64,000 bases of DNA, taken from Verrucomicrobiales bacterium. GTDB taxonomy: Bacteria; Verrucomicrobiota; Verrucomicrobiia; Verrucomicrobiales; DEV007. Within the stretch, counting starts at the first letter, position 1. Each line of letters opens with the position of its first letter. Positions 8,299-17,624 of the stretch are shown here, piece after piece. Position numbers and translations under genes: made by a program. The DNA lies in assembly GCA_030730365.1 (NCBI GenBank), contig JANQVJ010000043.1, positions 3,543-67,542 on the forward strand. Direction: 5' to 3'. The notes under the pieces were generated by a model that saw only the letters and a program-made list of their open reading frames with translations, made no database searches and was not told the origin of the DNA.

Positions 8299-11200
8299 GG
8301 AATAAAAACAAACTCGTTCGCGTTGAGCATCGCGCGGGTGAATTGGATGAGGCCTTCCTGCTCGATGAAGGCGGTGGCGTCGGCGAGATCTTCGGGAGAG
8401 GGCCGACGTTGGAAACAGAGGTCAAAAGCGCGCCCGATCCTGCCCGTGGTGGTAGTCGCATCCGTCTCAAGACGTTTCGCAAAATAGTCCGCCTGTTCCA
8501 TCACGAAGCTGCTGTTGAGCAGGTTCAGGGCCTGCAGCGGAGTCGTCGATCGACTGCGCTTTGCCACAGCCTGACTGGCGTCGGGACAGTCGAAGGCGCC
8601 GAAGACATGATCTTTTTCCTGACGCACCTTCGTCATGTAGATCATGCGACGCCAGTCAGCGGCGCCGTATTCTTTTTTCGGGTAGTAGTGCCGCACATTC
8701 TCCAAGGCGACCTCAAAGGCGCTGAAACCGGGTCCACCCCCGGTCTCGAGGTCAATTTTGCCACTCGCCGTCAGGATCGCGTCGCGTATTCCCTCGGCTT
8801 CGAGTCGGCGGGAAGGAAAACGCCAGAGCAGACGAGCGGAAGCATCGATTCCCAGGCCCTCGGGCCGCGGCCTATTGTCCTGCTGCCAGGTCCGCGAATA
8901 GAGAATGACCCGATGGAGGTTTTTTAAGGACCAATTCCCAGCAATTAGTTCACTTGCAATCCAGTCAAGAAGCTCAGGATGAGTAGGTTTCGTGCCATTT
9001 ATCCCCAAATCGCTTGGCGTATCAAAGATGCCCGTACCGAAGTGAAATTGCCAAATCCGATTGGCCATGACCCGCGCGGTCATCGGATTCCCCGGGTCCA
9101 CGACCCATTCAGCAAAGGCACGGCGACGCTCGGCTTCGGGCGCATTGGGAGCCAACTCGAGAGTGGTGAAAACGTCGATCGCGCCGGGACCGACCACTTC
9201 CCTTTTCAGATCGGGTTCCCCCCGATAGAGCCGATGCATCGCCCCGGGCTGCTCGAAGCGGCCCGCATAGGCCTTCACTGGGGCAGCGAGGGTTTCCCGT
9301 TCGGCGCGCAAACTCGAGAGGGTTTGCTCGTGGAGTTTCCCCTCTTTCACGACCGCTTCGGGATGTCCGCTGAAGTCGTAACTTCCTGTCGGGACGGGAC
9401 CTGAGCCCAGCTCGAGACGGTCATGCGAATGCGCCACCAGTTCCCATTGGTCAGGCTCCAGGGCGACTTCGAGGCGGTAGCGGGTCGCGAGACGGTCCTT
9501 GTATTTACCCTCGCGGTCGCGGCTCCATTCGATGCGCTCGATCGGCATCGCCCCGGGCAGCTCGATCTGGACCCAGCCGTCTTTTGCCTGGGCGGAGATC
9601 CAACTGCGGGTATTGCCGTATTGTCCGTCATTGAGATGGGTAAGCTTGTGCGAAGGATGCTCAAAATCGCCCGACGAACTCACCTTTGCCCCGTTGCTCG
9701 CGAGAGCGACATTTTTTCCGGCCGAGTAGATCTCCAGTTCATCAAGGCACGGCTGGCCCGAGCTGGATTCCTCGATCGTGAATCGCACGAACCTCGCCGG
9801 ACGGGATGCGATCGTCTCGATATTGCGCAGCGGATCAACAGCGGGACGCGGCGCGGGGCCATCGATCTTCTTCTCAGCATACCCTGCCGTAGCGTAGACC
9901 GGTTCAAAAACAACTCGATCCGCCGTCACCGCCGTTCCCGAATCGCCGCCGACGAGAATGAGCCTGTCCCCCGGAGCGAGTTCATGAACACCGGCATCGT
10001 GCCAGCCGCTCCAGCGTTTTTTATTATCGGGAGCGCCCTTGCCTCCGGCGACATGTTTCTGATCGACCACCGCGATCTCGCGACGACCAGACGCCGTCTC
10101 GAGGAGGTAACGCGCCGATGAAGTATGGCTCGCGAATCCCGCGCCCCAGCTCAGCCAGATGCGGTGAGGGCCGCGAGCGCGCGGTTTGTAGATGAGAGTG
10201 TCCTTCCCGGGCTCATTCGCCCACCAGGTGTAGCCCTTCCCGGGTCCGGGCGGGGCGCCCTCCGCATCGGCCGCGGCTCCCTTTTCCTCAAAGAGCGCCT
10301 CTCCCGCAGTCTCATCGAGACTGATCGAGGCGTAGCGGGCCTTCGGCAGAAAAGGCGCGAGCTGCTGCGCCAGACCATCGATGCGCTTGTCGAGAGCGGC
10401 GATCTTTAGCTGCGTTTCGGGGCTGTGGGGCAGATCGGTCTCGGCGTGTTGCACCCCCGCGAAGACCGCCTGCATCGCATAGTAGTCCTTCTGCGAAATG
10501 GGATCGAACTTGTGATTATGACAGCGGGCGCAGCCGGTCGTGAGCCCGAGAAAAGCCGTTCCCGTCGTGTTGATGATGTCGTCGAGCTCATTCATGCGCT
10601 GCATGATGCCGAGCTTGGGATCCCGTCCCTTTACGACGTCGTAGGGCCCCGCGACGAGGAATCCGGTGGCGAGGCGGTTGCCGAGGGTGTCTCCGGCGAT
10701 CTGTTCGAGCACGAACTCATCGTAGCGCTTGTCCTGATTAAAGGAAGCAATGACCCAGTCGCGGTAACGCCAGGCACTGGGCCGCTCGCGGTTTGTCTCA
10801 AATCCGTTCGTCTCGCCGAAGCGAACGAGATCGAGCCAGAAGGTGGCCATGCGCTCACCGTATTGCGGACTGGCGAGGACCTCCTCGACGAGTTGCTCCC
10901 AGGCGTCGGGACGGGGGTCGGCGAGGAAGGCCTCGACCCGTTCGGGCGACGGAGGCAGTCCCGTCATGACCAGAAAAAGCCGCCGGATGAGAGTGCGCCG
11001 ATCGGCCCCGGGTGAGAGGGAAAGACCTTTTTCGTGCAGCTTCGCCTGGATGAAACCATCCACGTCGTCCGCCGAAGTTGGTCGCTTCAGCGGGACGAAG
11101 GACCAGTGGGTCAGCTCGACTTTCTCCTCGGCCGGACCATAGGACGCCGGCGTTTTGGCCCCCTCTTTGATCCATTGCTCGATCAGGGCGATGTCGGCCT

Positions 11201-11522
11201 CGGCGAGAGCGTCTCCCTTCGGGGGCATCTCGAGTTCGGGTTCCTTGTGCCGGATCACTTTCACGAGAAAGCTCGCCGCCGGATCCCCGGGCACCACGGC
11301 AGCCTCCCCCGAATCCCCACCCCGCAGCAGCGAGGCGAGACGATCGAGTCGGAACTGCCCTTTCGGCTTATCCTCCCCATGGCAGTCAAAGCAGTTTTCT
11401 TCGAAAATAGGGACGATCTCGTCTTCGAAATCGACCTCGCCGTGGGCGACCGCGCCTGCGGCGAATGCGATAACCAGGGTCAGCAGGGAGGAACGAACCG
11501 GATTGGAAAAATAAGAGGCCAT
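8295..11522 (-). CDS. PSCyt1-DUF1549-DUF1553 protein with inserted discoidin-like domain
   Basis: 1075 residues from [20 protein letters not shown], a signal peptide. A cytochrome-like PSCyt1 domain carries C44-F-D-C-H48. DUF1549 follows ([24 protein letters not shown]), then a second CxxCH motif ([19 protein letters not shown]). The middle contains a beta-rich segment and an F5/8-type C (discoidin) region ([26 protein letters not shown], with [17 protein letters not shown]). DUF1553 ends it ([20 protein letters not shown]). An in-frame ATG at 11600 overlaps the sulfatase stop, but the added residues do not look like protein, so 11522 is preferred. The pair with DUF1501 is typical of surface or periplasmic polymer use. 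Confidence 0.92.
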   Translation of the reverse strand: MASYFSNPVRSSLLTLVIAFAAGAVAHGEVDFEDEIVPIFEENCFDCHGEDKPKGQFRLDRLASLLRGGDSGEAAVVPGDPAASFLVKVIRHKEPELEMPPKGDALAEADIALIEQWIKEGAKTPASYGPAEEKVELTHWSFVPLKRPTSADDVDGFIQAKLHEKGLSLSPGADRRTLIRRLFLVMTGLPPSPERVEAFLADPRPDAWEQLVEEVLASPQYGERMATFWLDLVRFGETNGFETNRERPSAWRYRDWVIASFNQDKRYDEFVLEQIAGDTLGNRLATGFLVAGPYDVVKGRDPKLGIMQRMNELDDIINTTGTAFLGLTTGCARCHNHKFDPISQKDYYAMQAVFAGVQHAETDLPHSPETQLKIAALDKRIDGLAQQLAPFLPKARYASISLDETAGEALFEEKGAAADAEGAPPGPGKGYTWWANEPGKDTLIYKPRARGPHRIWLSWGAGFASHTSSARYLLETASGRREIAVVDQKHVAGGKGAPDNKKRWSGWHDAGVHELAPGDRLILVGGDSGTAVTADRVVFEPVYATAGYAEKKIDGPAPRPAVDPLRNIETIASRPARFVRFTIEESSSGQPCLDELEIYSAGKNVALASNGAKVSSSGDFEHPSHKLTHLNDGQYGNTRSWISAQAKDGWVQIELPGAMPIERIEWSRDREGKYKDRLATRYRLEVALEPDQWELVAHSHDRLELGSGPVPTGSYDFSGHPEAVVKEGKLHEQTLSSLRAERETLAAPVKAYAGRFEQPGAMHRLYRGEPDLKREVVGPGAIDVFTTLELAPNAPEAERRRAFAEWVVDPGNPMTARVMANRIWQFHFGTGIFDTPSDLGINGTKPTHPELLDWIASELIAGNWSLKNLHRVILYSRTWQQDNRPRPEGLGIDASARLLWRFPSRRLEAEGIRDAILTASGKIDLETGGGPGFSAFEVALENVRHYYPKKEYGAADWRRMIYMTKVRQEKDHVFGAFDCPDASQAVAKRSRSTTPLQALNLLNSSFVMEQADYFAKRLETDATTTTGRIGRAFDLCFQRRPSPEDLADATAFIEQEGLIQFTRAMLNANEFVFIP

Positions 11523-11563
11523 CGTCAGCGAAGGAAACACCACTTCGGAACCTCTGCAAGCGG

Positions 11564-11575
11564 ATTGTATACAAT
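11564..11575. promoter_or_regulatory. Perfect 12-bp palindrome ATTGTATACAAT
   Basis: A perfect inverted repeat lies 42 bases upstream of the DUF1549/DUF1553 start, in an otherwise GC-rich spacer after the sulfatase gene. TTGTATACAA-type sites are typical of GntR-family repressor operators. It may control an internal promoter for the DUF1549/DUF1553-DUF1501 pair. No regulator gene is visible nearby. Confidence 0.4.
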
Positions 11576-11596
11576 AACGCGATACCGTCCCCCCCT

Positions 11597-13810
11597 TCAT
11601 TCCTTTTGCTGCACACCGTAGACCGGCGCCGTCCAGTCGGGCGGGACCTTTCCCTGCGGCTTCACCCCATAGGCATCGGCCGAGATGGGATGATCCTCCG
11701 GCTTCTGCAGCGGCATGTCGTCGGGCAGATGTTTGATTCTAAAATCCTTATACTGGATCGTCATGGCCGGACCGACATGGACCTGCACCGCGAGGATCCC
11801 CTCGAGGGCGCGGCCCTTTTCGTCAAAGTCGAGCAGGTCGGCGGTGGGATGCCCGTTGATCCAGTGCCGGTGATGATTCCCCTCCACGAGCACGCGATAC
11901 TCGTGCCACTCGTCAGCGGGAAAGCTTTTCACCTCCATCTTCCCGACGACCCAGGGCTGCCCGTCGGGGGCAACGATGACTTTTTCCCCCGTGTGGGAAA
12001 GGATGCGGCGTCCGCGCTCTTCGTAGAGCATGCCGTTGTAGTTCGGATTATTCGCGACGACGTCGCACTGGTAGCCTGAGACGATGTCGAGATCGACTTC
12101 GGGCAGGGAGGTGCCGCGATACTGGATGCCGCTGTTGCCGCCTGCCGTGACCTTCACCTTCACGCGCAGGTCGAAGTTCCGCACCGTCGAGTGGGTCCAG
12201 CTGAGGAAACGGTTCATCTTCAGTGAGCCGTCCGTCACCCCGGTGATGGCGCCGTCCTTGACCGACCAGTATTGCTTATCCCCGTCCCAACCGCGCAAGG
12301 TTTTGCCGTCGAAGATCCTGACAAACCCCTCCTTGTCCGGCTTTGCGCTGACCGCAGCCGAGGCCTCGGGGTGGGCGTCGGTTGAGGGGGCGAAAGGCTC
12401 GCTCAACGGCTCGAGCGGACCGCCCAGCTCCGCCACGACCGCGGTGGTGCGGGCGCGCATGCTCTCCAGCGTCGCCGCGTGGGCCGGGTCAGACGCGAGA
12501 TTGACGAGTTCGTCGGGGTCCTTCTTCAGGTCGTAGAGGAACTCGTAATTCCCCTCGTCGAAATAGCGCGCATACTTGAAGTCGGCATTGCGGAGGCCTT
12601 CCCACGCGGGGATGCGATTCCGCACCGCGAAATGTTCGTGAAAGGTCTCGGTGCGCCAGTCGGCCGGAGCCGCCCCTCCCACCACCGCCTTCAAACTATG
12701 GCCCTGGTAGTGGGCCGGCACCTCCGCTCCGGCCCAGTCGAGAAAGGTCGAGGGCAAATCGAGATTGAGCGCCGGAGCCTCCGTCACTTTGCCCCGCTCC
12801 GATTCCGGGACACGCGGGTCCGCCACGATGAGGGGCACGCGGATGGATTCATCAAAGTGCGACCATTTCCCGCTGAGCCCGCGATTGCCCATGTGGTAGC
12901 CGTTGTCCGCCGAGTAGACGATGATCGTGTTGTCGGCGAGGCCGGCCTCTTTCAGCGCCTCGATGAAGCGTCCGATCTCCAGATCGATCCCGCTGACCAT
13001 GCGGTAGTAGGCGCGCATGTTCGTCTGGTATTTCTCCGGCGTGTTGAGTCCCCAGAAGTAGCGCTCGCGCGAGAGCGAGGTTTGGTAAAATTCGGGCAGC
13101 TTTTCGAAGATCGCCGGATCGTTCAGCTTCGGCGGATACATCTCGATGTCGTCATACATCCCGTCGACCGAACGCGGCCAGGGATAGAAACCTATCCCGG
13201 GGCGGCGATCGTTGTCCTCGGCATGGCAGGCATTAAACCAGAGATTCAGGGCAAAGGGTTTGTCGACGGGCTGGTTTTTGACGAAGTCTATCCCGCGATC
13301 GACGATCAGCTCCGTCTCGTGCCGCAGCGATCCGTCGGGCTGCTTTTTGTAAAAAGGATTGCGACCGATCGCTTCGAACTCGTCGAAGTGGTCTGCCGCG
13401 TTAAACTTGGGATCGGCCATCTTCACGTGCCACTTGCCGTAGAATCCGGTGCGGTAGCCGCGCTCCCGGAGCAGGTCGCTGTAGAGCGTCTCGCTCACCT
13501 CGGGTCGGGTTACGTCGGGGGCACCCGGCGTGCCGTAGCTGCGTCCCGTGAGGCCGGTCAGAATCGTAGTGCGGCTCACCCAGCAGATCGCCTGGCTCGC
13601 AAAGGCATTCTCGAAGCGCACCCCGCGCTCGGCGAGCGCGTCGATGTTCGGTGTCTTCACGATAGGATTCCCGTAACAGCCGATCGTGCTCGTGGTCTGA
13701 TCGTCCGTGAAGAAAAAGACGATGTTCGGTGCTTTGGGAGGCGTCTCCGCCATGAGCGGATGGACGTGGGAAAGGAGAAGAAACGCGAGCGCACAAAGAA
13801 GTCGATTCAT
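11597..13810 (-). CDS. Secreted sulfatase fused to a C-terminal DUF1080 domain
   Basis: 737 residues with signal peptide (1-21). The sulfatase domain (about 28-460) has metal ligands in FFFTDDQTTSTIGCYGNP and the C-terminal SADNGYHMGNRGLSGKW block. The formylglycine motif reads CWVSRTTILTG: the cysteine and arginine are present, but Val replaces the usual Pro/Ala of C-x-P/A-x-R. A DUF1080 (3-keto-disaccharide hydrolase-type) domain follows from about 500 (FDGKTLRGW, GNSGIQYRG, WHEYRVLVEGNHHRHWINGH). Fusion implies desulfation plus binding or further processing of the same glycan. Maturation would need a formylglycine-generating enzyme encoded elsewhere. Confidence 0.92.
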   Translation of the reverse strand: MNRLLCALAFLLLSHVHPLMAETPPKAPNIVFFFTDDQTTSTIGCYGNPIVKTPNIDALAERGVRFENAFASQAICWVSRTTILTGLTGRSYGTPGAPDVTRPEVSETLYSDLLRERGYRTGFYGKWHVKMADPKFNAADHFDEFEAIGRNPFYKKQPDGSLRHETELIVDRGIDFVKNQPVDKPFALNLWFNACHAEDNDRRPGIGFYPWPRSVDGMYDDIEMYPPKLNDPAIFEKLPEFYQTSLSRERYFWGLNTPEKYQTNMRAYYRMVSGIDLEIGRFIEALKEAGLADNTIIVYSADNGYHMGNRGLSGKWSHFDESIRVPLIVADPRVPESERGKVTEAPALNLDLPSTFLDWAGAEVPAHYQGHSLKAVVGGAAPADWRTETFHEHFAVRNRIPAWEGLRNADFKYARYFDEGNYEFLYDLKKDPDELVNLASDPAHAATLESMRARTTAVVAELGGPLEPLSEPFAPSTDAHPEASAAVSAKPDKEGFVRIFDGKTLRGWDGDKQYWSVKDGAITGVTDGSLKMNRFLSWTHSTVRNFDLRVKVKVTAGGNSGIQYRGTSLPEVDLDIVSGYQCDVVANNPNYNGMLYEERGRRILSHTGEKVIVAPDGQPWVVGKMEVKSFPADEWHEYRVLVEGNHHRHWINGHPTADLLDFDEKGRALEGILAVQVHVGPAMTIQYKDFRIKHLPDDMPLQKPEDHPISADAYGVKPQGKVPPDWTAPVYGVQQKE

Positions 13811-13893
13811 GGAACGGAGATTAAAGAACTAAACCGCCTCCCCTCCGCGCCGGTCAATCACTTTCGCCGCCGTCTTCGAGGAGATGGAGAACT

Positions 13894-13987
13894 GGTAGGG
13901 ACGCACCGCGGGGCGGCCTTCCGCCGGGGCGTCCGCATTTTAGCGTCCGAATCTCAACGACGGACGGTTCGGCGAACCATTCCTACC
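13894..13987. repeat. GGTAGGGACG-type palindromic repeat, copy 1
   Basis: The element runs from GGTAGGGACGCACCGC to CCTACCG. It shares its ends, the GGGGCGTCCGC block and the CGGACGGTTCGGCGAACC hairpin with the copy at 15335-15413. An extra GC-rich stretch near the left end and a few mismatches set it apart. The two copies bracket the ATPase gene and the charged secreted protein gene. Confidence 0.75.
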
Positions 13988-14007
13988 GGACCTCTGTATA
14001 CCCCCCT

Positions 14008-14646
14008 TCAATCTTCCTCCGCCAGGCCTCGCTTCTTGAGCGCCAGCACCATCTCATCGAGGATCGCGAGGCCGTAGGAGATCTTTTTGAAAAAGCTCTC
14101 ATTGTGATGCACCACGACGAAGTTTTCGTGCTGCGACCAGTAGCTTCTCAGCTTCGTGTCGAGCACCACCGCCTCGGCGAGCGTCTCGCGCCGCGCCGGA
14201 TTACCGCCCTCGATCCCCAGTCCGCCGACGGCGGCGCTTTCGAAAAAGATGACCCCGTCGTAGCGGGCCAGTTCCGCCTCAAGGTTTGTCTCGAGAGACT
14301 CGAAAAAATCACCGGTGTCTTCGGGCCAGTAAGCGGCCCCGTCAATCGTGCCGCGATCACAAATGAGGATGCGCTCCGGATACCGCGCCGCCTGGATGTC
14401 TTCAAGATTTCGCTGCACGTGATAGATCGCGAGCTGGGCCGAGCGAACCGCCTCCCTTTCGGGATAACGGGGAAATCCGCCCATGAACATCATCGTCGCC
14501 GCTTCGGGCACGACCACGACCCCCTCGCCTATCTCACGGCGAAAAAGATCCACCGCCGTTGTTTTTCCTCCACCCGGACCTCCTGTCACGGCGATACGGC
14601 AGCGGTGATGGGAAGGCGCGGTCGGGTAAAGGGTGGGATTTTTCAT
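14008..14646 (-). CDS. AAA ATPase of the NadR/Ttd14 type
   Basis: 212 residues with a clear Walker A motif in IAVTGGPGGGKTTAVDLF (about residues 17-34) and a later ICDRGTIDGAAYWP segment typical of the AAA_28 (NadR/Ttd14-like) kinase-like P-loop family. The region VPEAATMMFMGGFPRYP also matches the family pattern. Ttd14 homologues bind GTP and phosphoinositides and NadR phosphorylates nicotinamide riboside, but the substrate here is unknown. It sits alone between two palindromic repeats, upstream of the sulfatase gene. Confidence 0.8.
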   Translation of the reverse strand: MKNPTLYPTAPSHHRCRIAVTGGPGGGKTTAVDLFRREIGEGVVVVPEAATMMFMGGFPRYPEREAVRSAQLAIYHVQRNLEDIQAARYPERILICDRGTIDGAAYWPEDTGDFFESLETNLEAELARYDGVIFFESAAVGGLGIEGGNPARRETLAEAVVLDTKLRSYWSQHENFVVVHHNESFFKKISYGLAILDEMVLALKKRGLAEED

Positions 14647-14756
14647 GAGGCCAACGCAACCTGCTCCGCGGCACGGGGTTAATCAAGTTCAAGCCGACCG
14701 GGTTACGAGTCATCCAGATTCCTGACCCTGGTAAAAAAAATCGAGTATCTTCCGAC

Positions 14757-15308
14757 ATGATCATCCCCCGCCCAGCAAACCTCTTCCGCACCCTCCCCGG
14801 TGCGGCCATCGCCGCCGCCTTCGGACTTGCCAGCTTTTCCGGCCAGGCTCAGGAGGAAAAACCCCGCCCCGAACCGCGTCCCGAAGAAAGAGCCGCCGGG
14901 GAGAAGCCCGAAGGCAGACCTAGCCCACCGCGAGAAAGCGGTCGCCGTGAAGACGGTCGCCGTGAAGACGGACCACACAAAGACATGCCCCGCGGTGAAA
15001 AACCAAAGGGTGAACACGGTGGACCCGATGCCGTTCCGCATCTCATGGCCGCGGCCATGCACCTTGAGCAGGCCGGGCTTCCCGATGAAGCGCATCGACT
15101 CCGCGCTCGTGCCGAGGAAATGAAACGCCATCACCGGGAACGCGGACAAGGTCGCCCCGGTCACGGCGATGCCCGCCTCGAAGAGCAACTCAAGGAAATG
15201 CGTCATCGTCACGAAGAACTTCGGGCGGAAGTGGCAAAACTCCGCGAGGAACTTCAGGACCGCCCCCGGGGTGGCCAGGAGGGGAACGGAAAAGGTCCCG
15301 CCCGGTGA
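14757..15308 (+). CDS. Secreted highly charged coiled-coil protein
   Basis: 183 residues. The N-terminus (about 1-31) resembles a signal peptide ending in GQAQ. Residues 32-95 are low complexity, rich in Arg, Glu, Pro and Gly, with a tandem GRREDGRREDG. A segment HLMAAAMHLEQAGLPDEAHRLRARAEEM looks like a helical hairpin seen in PVC proteins, followed by a coiled coil (EEQLKEMRHRHEELRAEV, KLREELQD). I do not recognise a function. Start follows a TATCTT -10-like box very closely, so the mRNA may be nearly leaderless. Confidence 0.65.
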   Translation: MIIPRPANLFRTLPGAAIAAAFGLASFSGQAQEEKPRPEPRPEERAAGEKPEGRPSPPRESGRREDGRREDGPHKDMPRGEKPKGEHGGPDAVPHLMAAAMHLEQAGLPDEAHRLRARAEEMKRHHRERGQGRPGHGDARLEEQLKEMRHRHEELRAEVAKLREELQDRPRGGQEGNGKGPAR

Positions 15309-15334
15309 TCGAACAAGAGTTTTTCATCATCCCC

Positions 15335-15413
15335 GGTAGGGACGCACCGCCGGGGCGTCCGCCTTGTGCGACCAGTATCCAACGACGGACGGTTCGGCGA
15401 ACCGTCCCTACCG
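15335..15413. repeat. GGTAGGGACG-type palindromic repeat, copy 2
   Basis: Cleaner copy of the family. Outer ends GGTAGG and CCTACC pair with each other; inside are two hairpins, GGACGC/GCGTCC at 15340-15360 and GGACGGTTCG/CGAACCGTCC at 15387-15407. It lies between convergent genes, as expected for REP-like elements. Confidence 0.8.
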
Positions 15414-15479
15414 CATTGCGCCGAGGGGGCGTGACCTAACAATCCGGAGGAGGCCTTAATCCCGAGCCATTCGAGCCAC

Positions 15480-15926
15480 TCACCGGTTCGCAACGCTTTG
15501 CCGCATGCGATCGACGCTGCTTGAAAGCGCCTCGAGATGCTCGCGCGTCAGTCGAAGCGTTTGATTGAGCTCATTGAGCGCCTCGCAGGCATTGCTCGCG
15601 TGGAGATGATGCTGGTCTTTTGACTCGGGGGCAAAGGGAACGACGTTCATGGCTCCGTTATCCGACGCCTTTTCATCGACTCCACCTTCAAAGGGACGCA
15701 TCGCGCTCTCGAGGCGGCTCTGGATCCGCACGACCCGTTCGGAGATCTGAAGCTTCAGCTCCTCGGCATGACTGACGAGCTTCACCTCAAGATTCGCGAG
15801 CCGGACCTCGATCAGGGCGACACGCTCTTCATCGCTTGCCACCGTCCCATCAGAGCGCAGGGGCTCGCGTGCAAGCTCTGTTACTTTTCTGGCCTCGACT
15901 GCGGAAGAGAACGGTATACGAATCAT
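15480..15926 (-). CDS. Hypothetical coiled-coil protein
   Basis: 148 residues with no signal peptide or membrane segment. Two heptad-rich regions (VALIEVRLANLEVKLVSHAEEL and LNELNQTLRLTREHLEALSSS) flank a variable linker. I do not recognise a family. It converges with the secreted coiled-coil gene across a palindromic repeat. GC-rich codon third positions and the tidy helical pattern support a real gene. Confidence 0.55.
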   Translation of the reverse strand: MIRIPFSSAVEARKVTELAREPLRSDGTVASDEERVALIEVRLANLEVKLVSHAEELKLQISERVVRIQSRLESAMRPFEGGVDEKASDNGAMNVVPFAPESKDQHHLHASNACEALNELNQTLRLTREHLEALSSSVDRMRQSVANR

Positions 15927-16093
15927 CAGATCTAACGGAATTATCTAATTTTACTAAAACTTTCATAGATATCAATATTAAAAACATCTTCAGTAAATTT
16001 CACCGCCGTTTCTGGCTGGCTTGACATCGCGACGATCCATCGGATCATGCCGCCAAGGAAACCCCTTCCCTATTTAAATCCTTACCTGACCTG

Positions 16094-17308
16094 ATGAGAA
16101 TTGCCTTTTTGACCGCCGGGGGGATCGCCCCATGTCTTTCCGCTTCCATTGGAGGCCTGATCGAACAATACAACACCCTCGCGCCCGATGCTGATCTGAT
16201 GGGTTACCTGAACGGGTATCAGGGTCTCCTTCTCGGGAAGTCCTATCATTTCCCGAAGCAGGTTCGTGATAATGCAGCCATTTTCTACAACTTCGGCGGC
16301 AGCCCCATCGGGAACAGCCGGGTCAAACTCACCAACGTAGACGACTGCACCAAGCGTGGCCTTGTGAAGCCGGGGGAAATTCCTCTCCAGGTCGCAGCCG
16401 AGCGCCTTCAGGCGGACAAGGTCGACATCCTCCACACCATCGGCGGAGACGATACCAACACTACGGCCGCTGATCTCGCCAACTACCTTCACGAGCACGG
16501 CTACAAGCTCACCGTCGTCGGTCTCCCGAAGACGATCGACAACGACGTCTACCCGATCAAACAGACTCTCGGGGCCTGGACCGCCGCTCACCAGAGCGCA
16601 CGCTTCTTCCGCAACGTCGCGAACGAAAACACCACGAGTGCGCGCCAGCTCATCATCCACGAGGTCATGGGTCGCCACTGCGGCTGGCTCACGGCCCGCG
16701 CCGCCTACGATTATCATGAGAGCCTCCACCAGTATGACTGGCTCCCCGACGCACTCCTCCACCAGCTTCGCTGGGATGTCGATGCCGTCTGGGTGCCTGA
16801 AATGGAGATCAACATGGAAGCGGAGATCGAACGCCTCAATGCGAAGATGGACGAGCACGACAGCGTAAACATTTTCCTCAGCGAAGGCGCCGGGCTCGAC
16901 AACATCATCGCCGAGATGAAATCCAAGGGGCAGGAGCCGGCCAGGGACGCCTTCGGCCACTACCGTCTCGACTCGGTCAACGTTGGCCAGTGGTTCGCCA
17001 ATCAGCTCAAGGAAAAGCTCGGAGCCGAGAAATTCCTCGTGCAGAAGAGCGGTTACTTCGCCCGCAGCGCCGCGCCCAATGAAGACGATCTCGAGCTCAT
17101 CAAAGCCAGCTGTGCCCAGGCTGCCAAGTCCGCTCTCGAGGGGGTCAGTGGTGTCGCCGGTCTCGACGAAGACAACGGCGATGTCATGAGCACGATCGCC
17201 TTTCCCCGTATCAAAGGCGGTAAGCCATTCGATATCGACGAGAGCTGGTTCACCAATCTCCTCGTCGAAATCGGCCAGCCCAAAGGTCGGCGGATCGAGG
17301 CGCATTGA
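16094..17308 (+). CDS. pfp: Pyrophosphate-dependent 6-phosphofructokinase
   Basis: 404 residues. The active-site motif reads GGDDT (about residue 118) where ATP enzymes have GGDGS; the second Asp is the known marker for pyrophosphate use. PKTIDNDV supplies the catalytic block with the Lys typical of PPi enzymes, and MGRHCGW the sugar-binding block. It phosphorylates fructose 6-phosphate reversibly with PPi in the cytoplasm. The next gene, pyruvate phosphate dikinase, regenerates PPi in the gluconeogenic sense or consumes it in glycolysis, so both belong to a PPi-linked pathway. Start lacks a clear ribosome binding site. Confidence 0.95.
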   Translation: MRIAFLTAGGIAPCLSASIGGLIEQYNTLAPDADLMGYLNGYQGLLLGKSYHFPKQVRDNAAIFYNFGGSPIGNSRVKLTNVDDCTKRGLVKPGEIPLQVAAERLQADKVDILHTIGGDDTNTTAADLANYLHEHGYKLTVVGLPKTIDNDVYPIKQTLGAWTAAHQSARFFRNVANENTTSARQLIIHEVMGRHCGWLTARAAYDYHESLHQYDWLPDALLHQLRWDVDAVWVPEMEINMEAEIERLNAKMDEHDSVNIFLSEGAGLDNIIAEMKSKGQEPARDAFGHYRLDSVNVGQWFANQLKEKLGAEKFLVQKSGYFARSAAPNEDDLELIKASCAQAAKSALEGVSGVAGLDEDNGDVMSTIAFPRIKGGKPFDIDESWFTNLLVEIGQPKGRRIEAH

Positions 17309-17624
17309 GGGTTGAGGGACTTGCGGTAAAACATTTACCCACTTGCGGATGAGTGATTTGTCTCATCCGCTTGCGGATTTTTCAGCTATCGACACACCGG
17401 GCTGGGTCGCAGCCCGAAAAGGACAGGTGACGAATCCCCACCGGCGCTAAGCTATTTGACACTTGAGCTGCGGCGGTTACAGTTGCGCCGCCTCAGCGTC
17501 GAGGCTGTTTCTTGCCGTTCCCCCCCGCAGAGTTTCAGCCCGTCCCGCTTTTCGCCGGACCGCTCCTGCATCTTCTCCGTCTCCACGTTTTCTACACACC
17601 AACATCGGATTATCCCAACGAGCT
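17309..17624 (+). other. pfp-ppdK spacer with hairpin and leader
   Basis: A 316-base spacer. GCGGATGAG at 17345 and CTCATCCGC at 17362 form a perfect nine-pair hairpin, with a T-run only after seven more bases, so it is a weak or partial terminator for pfp. A second hairpin (GGGCTG/CAGCCC) lies near 17399. TTGACA at 17456 could be a -35 box for ppdK, giving a leader of roughly 140 bases; its -10 is poor. No gene seen. Confidence 0.45.

Noticed and set aside
11523-11600. Upstream ATG at 11600 as start of the DUF1549/DUF1553 protein
   Set aside because: It overlaps the sulfatase stop like a coupled start, but the extra 26 residues are not protein-like and would put the signal peptide inside; the palindrome also lies there.
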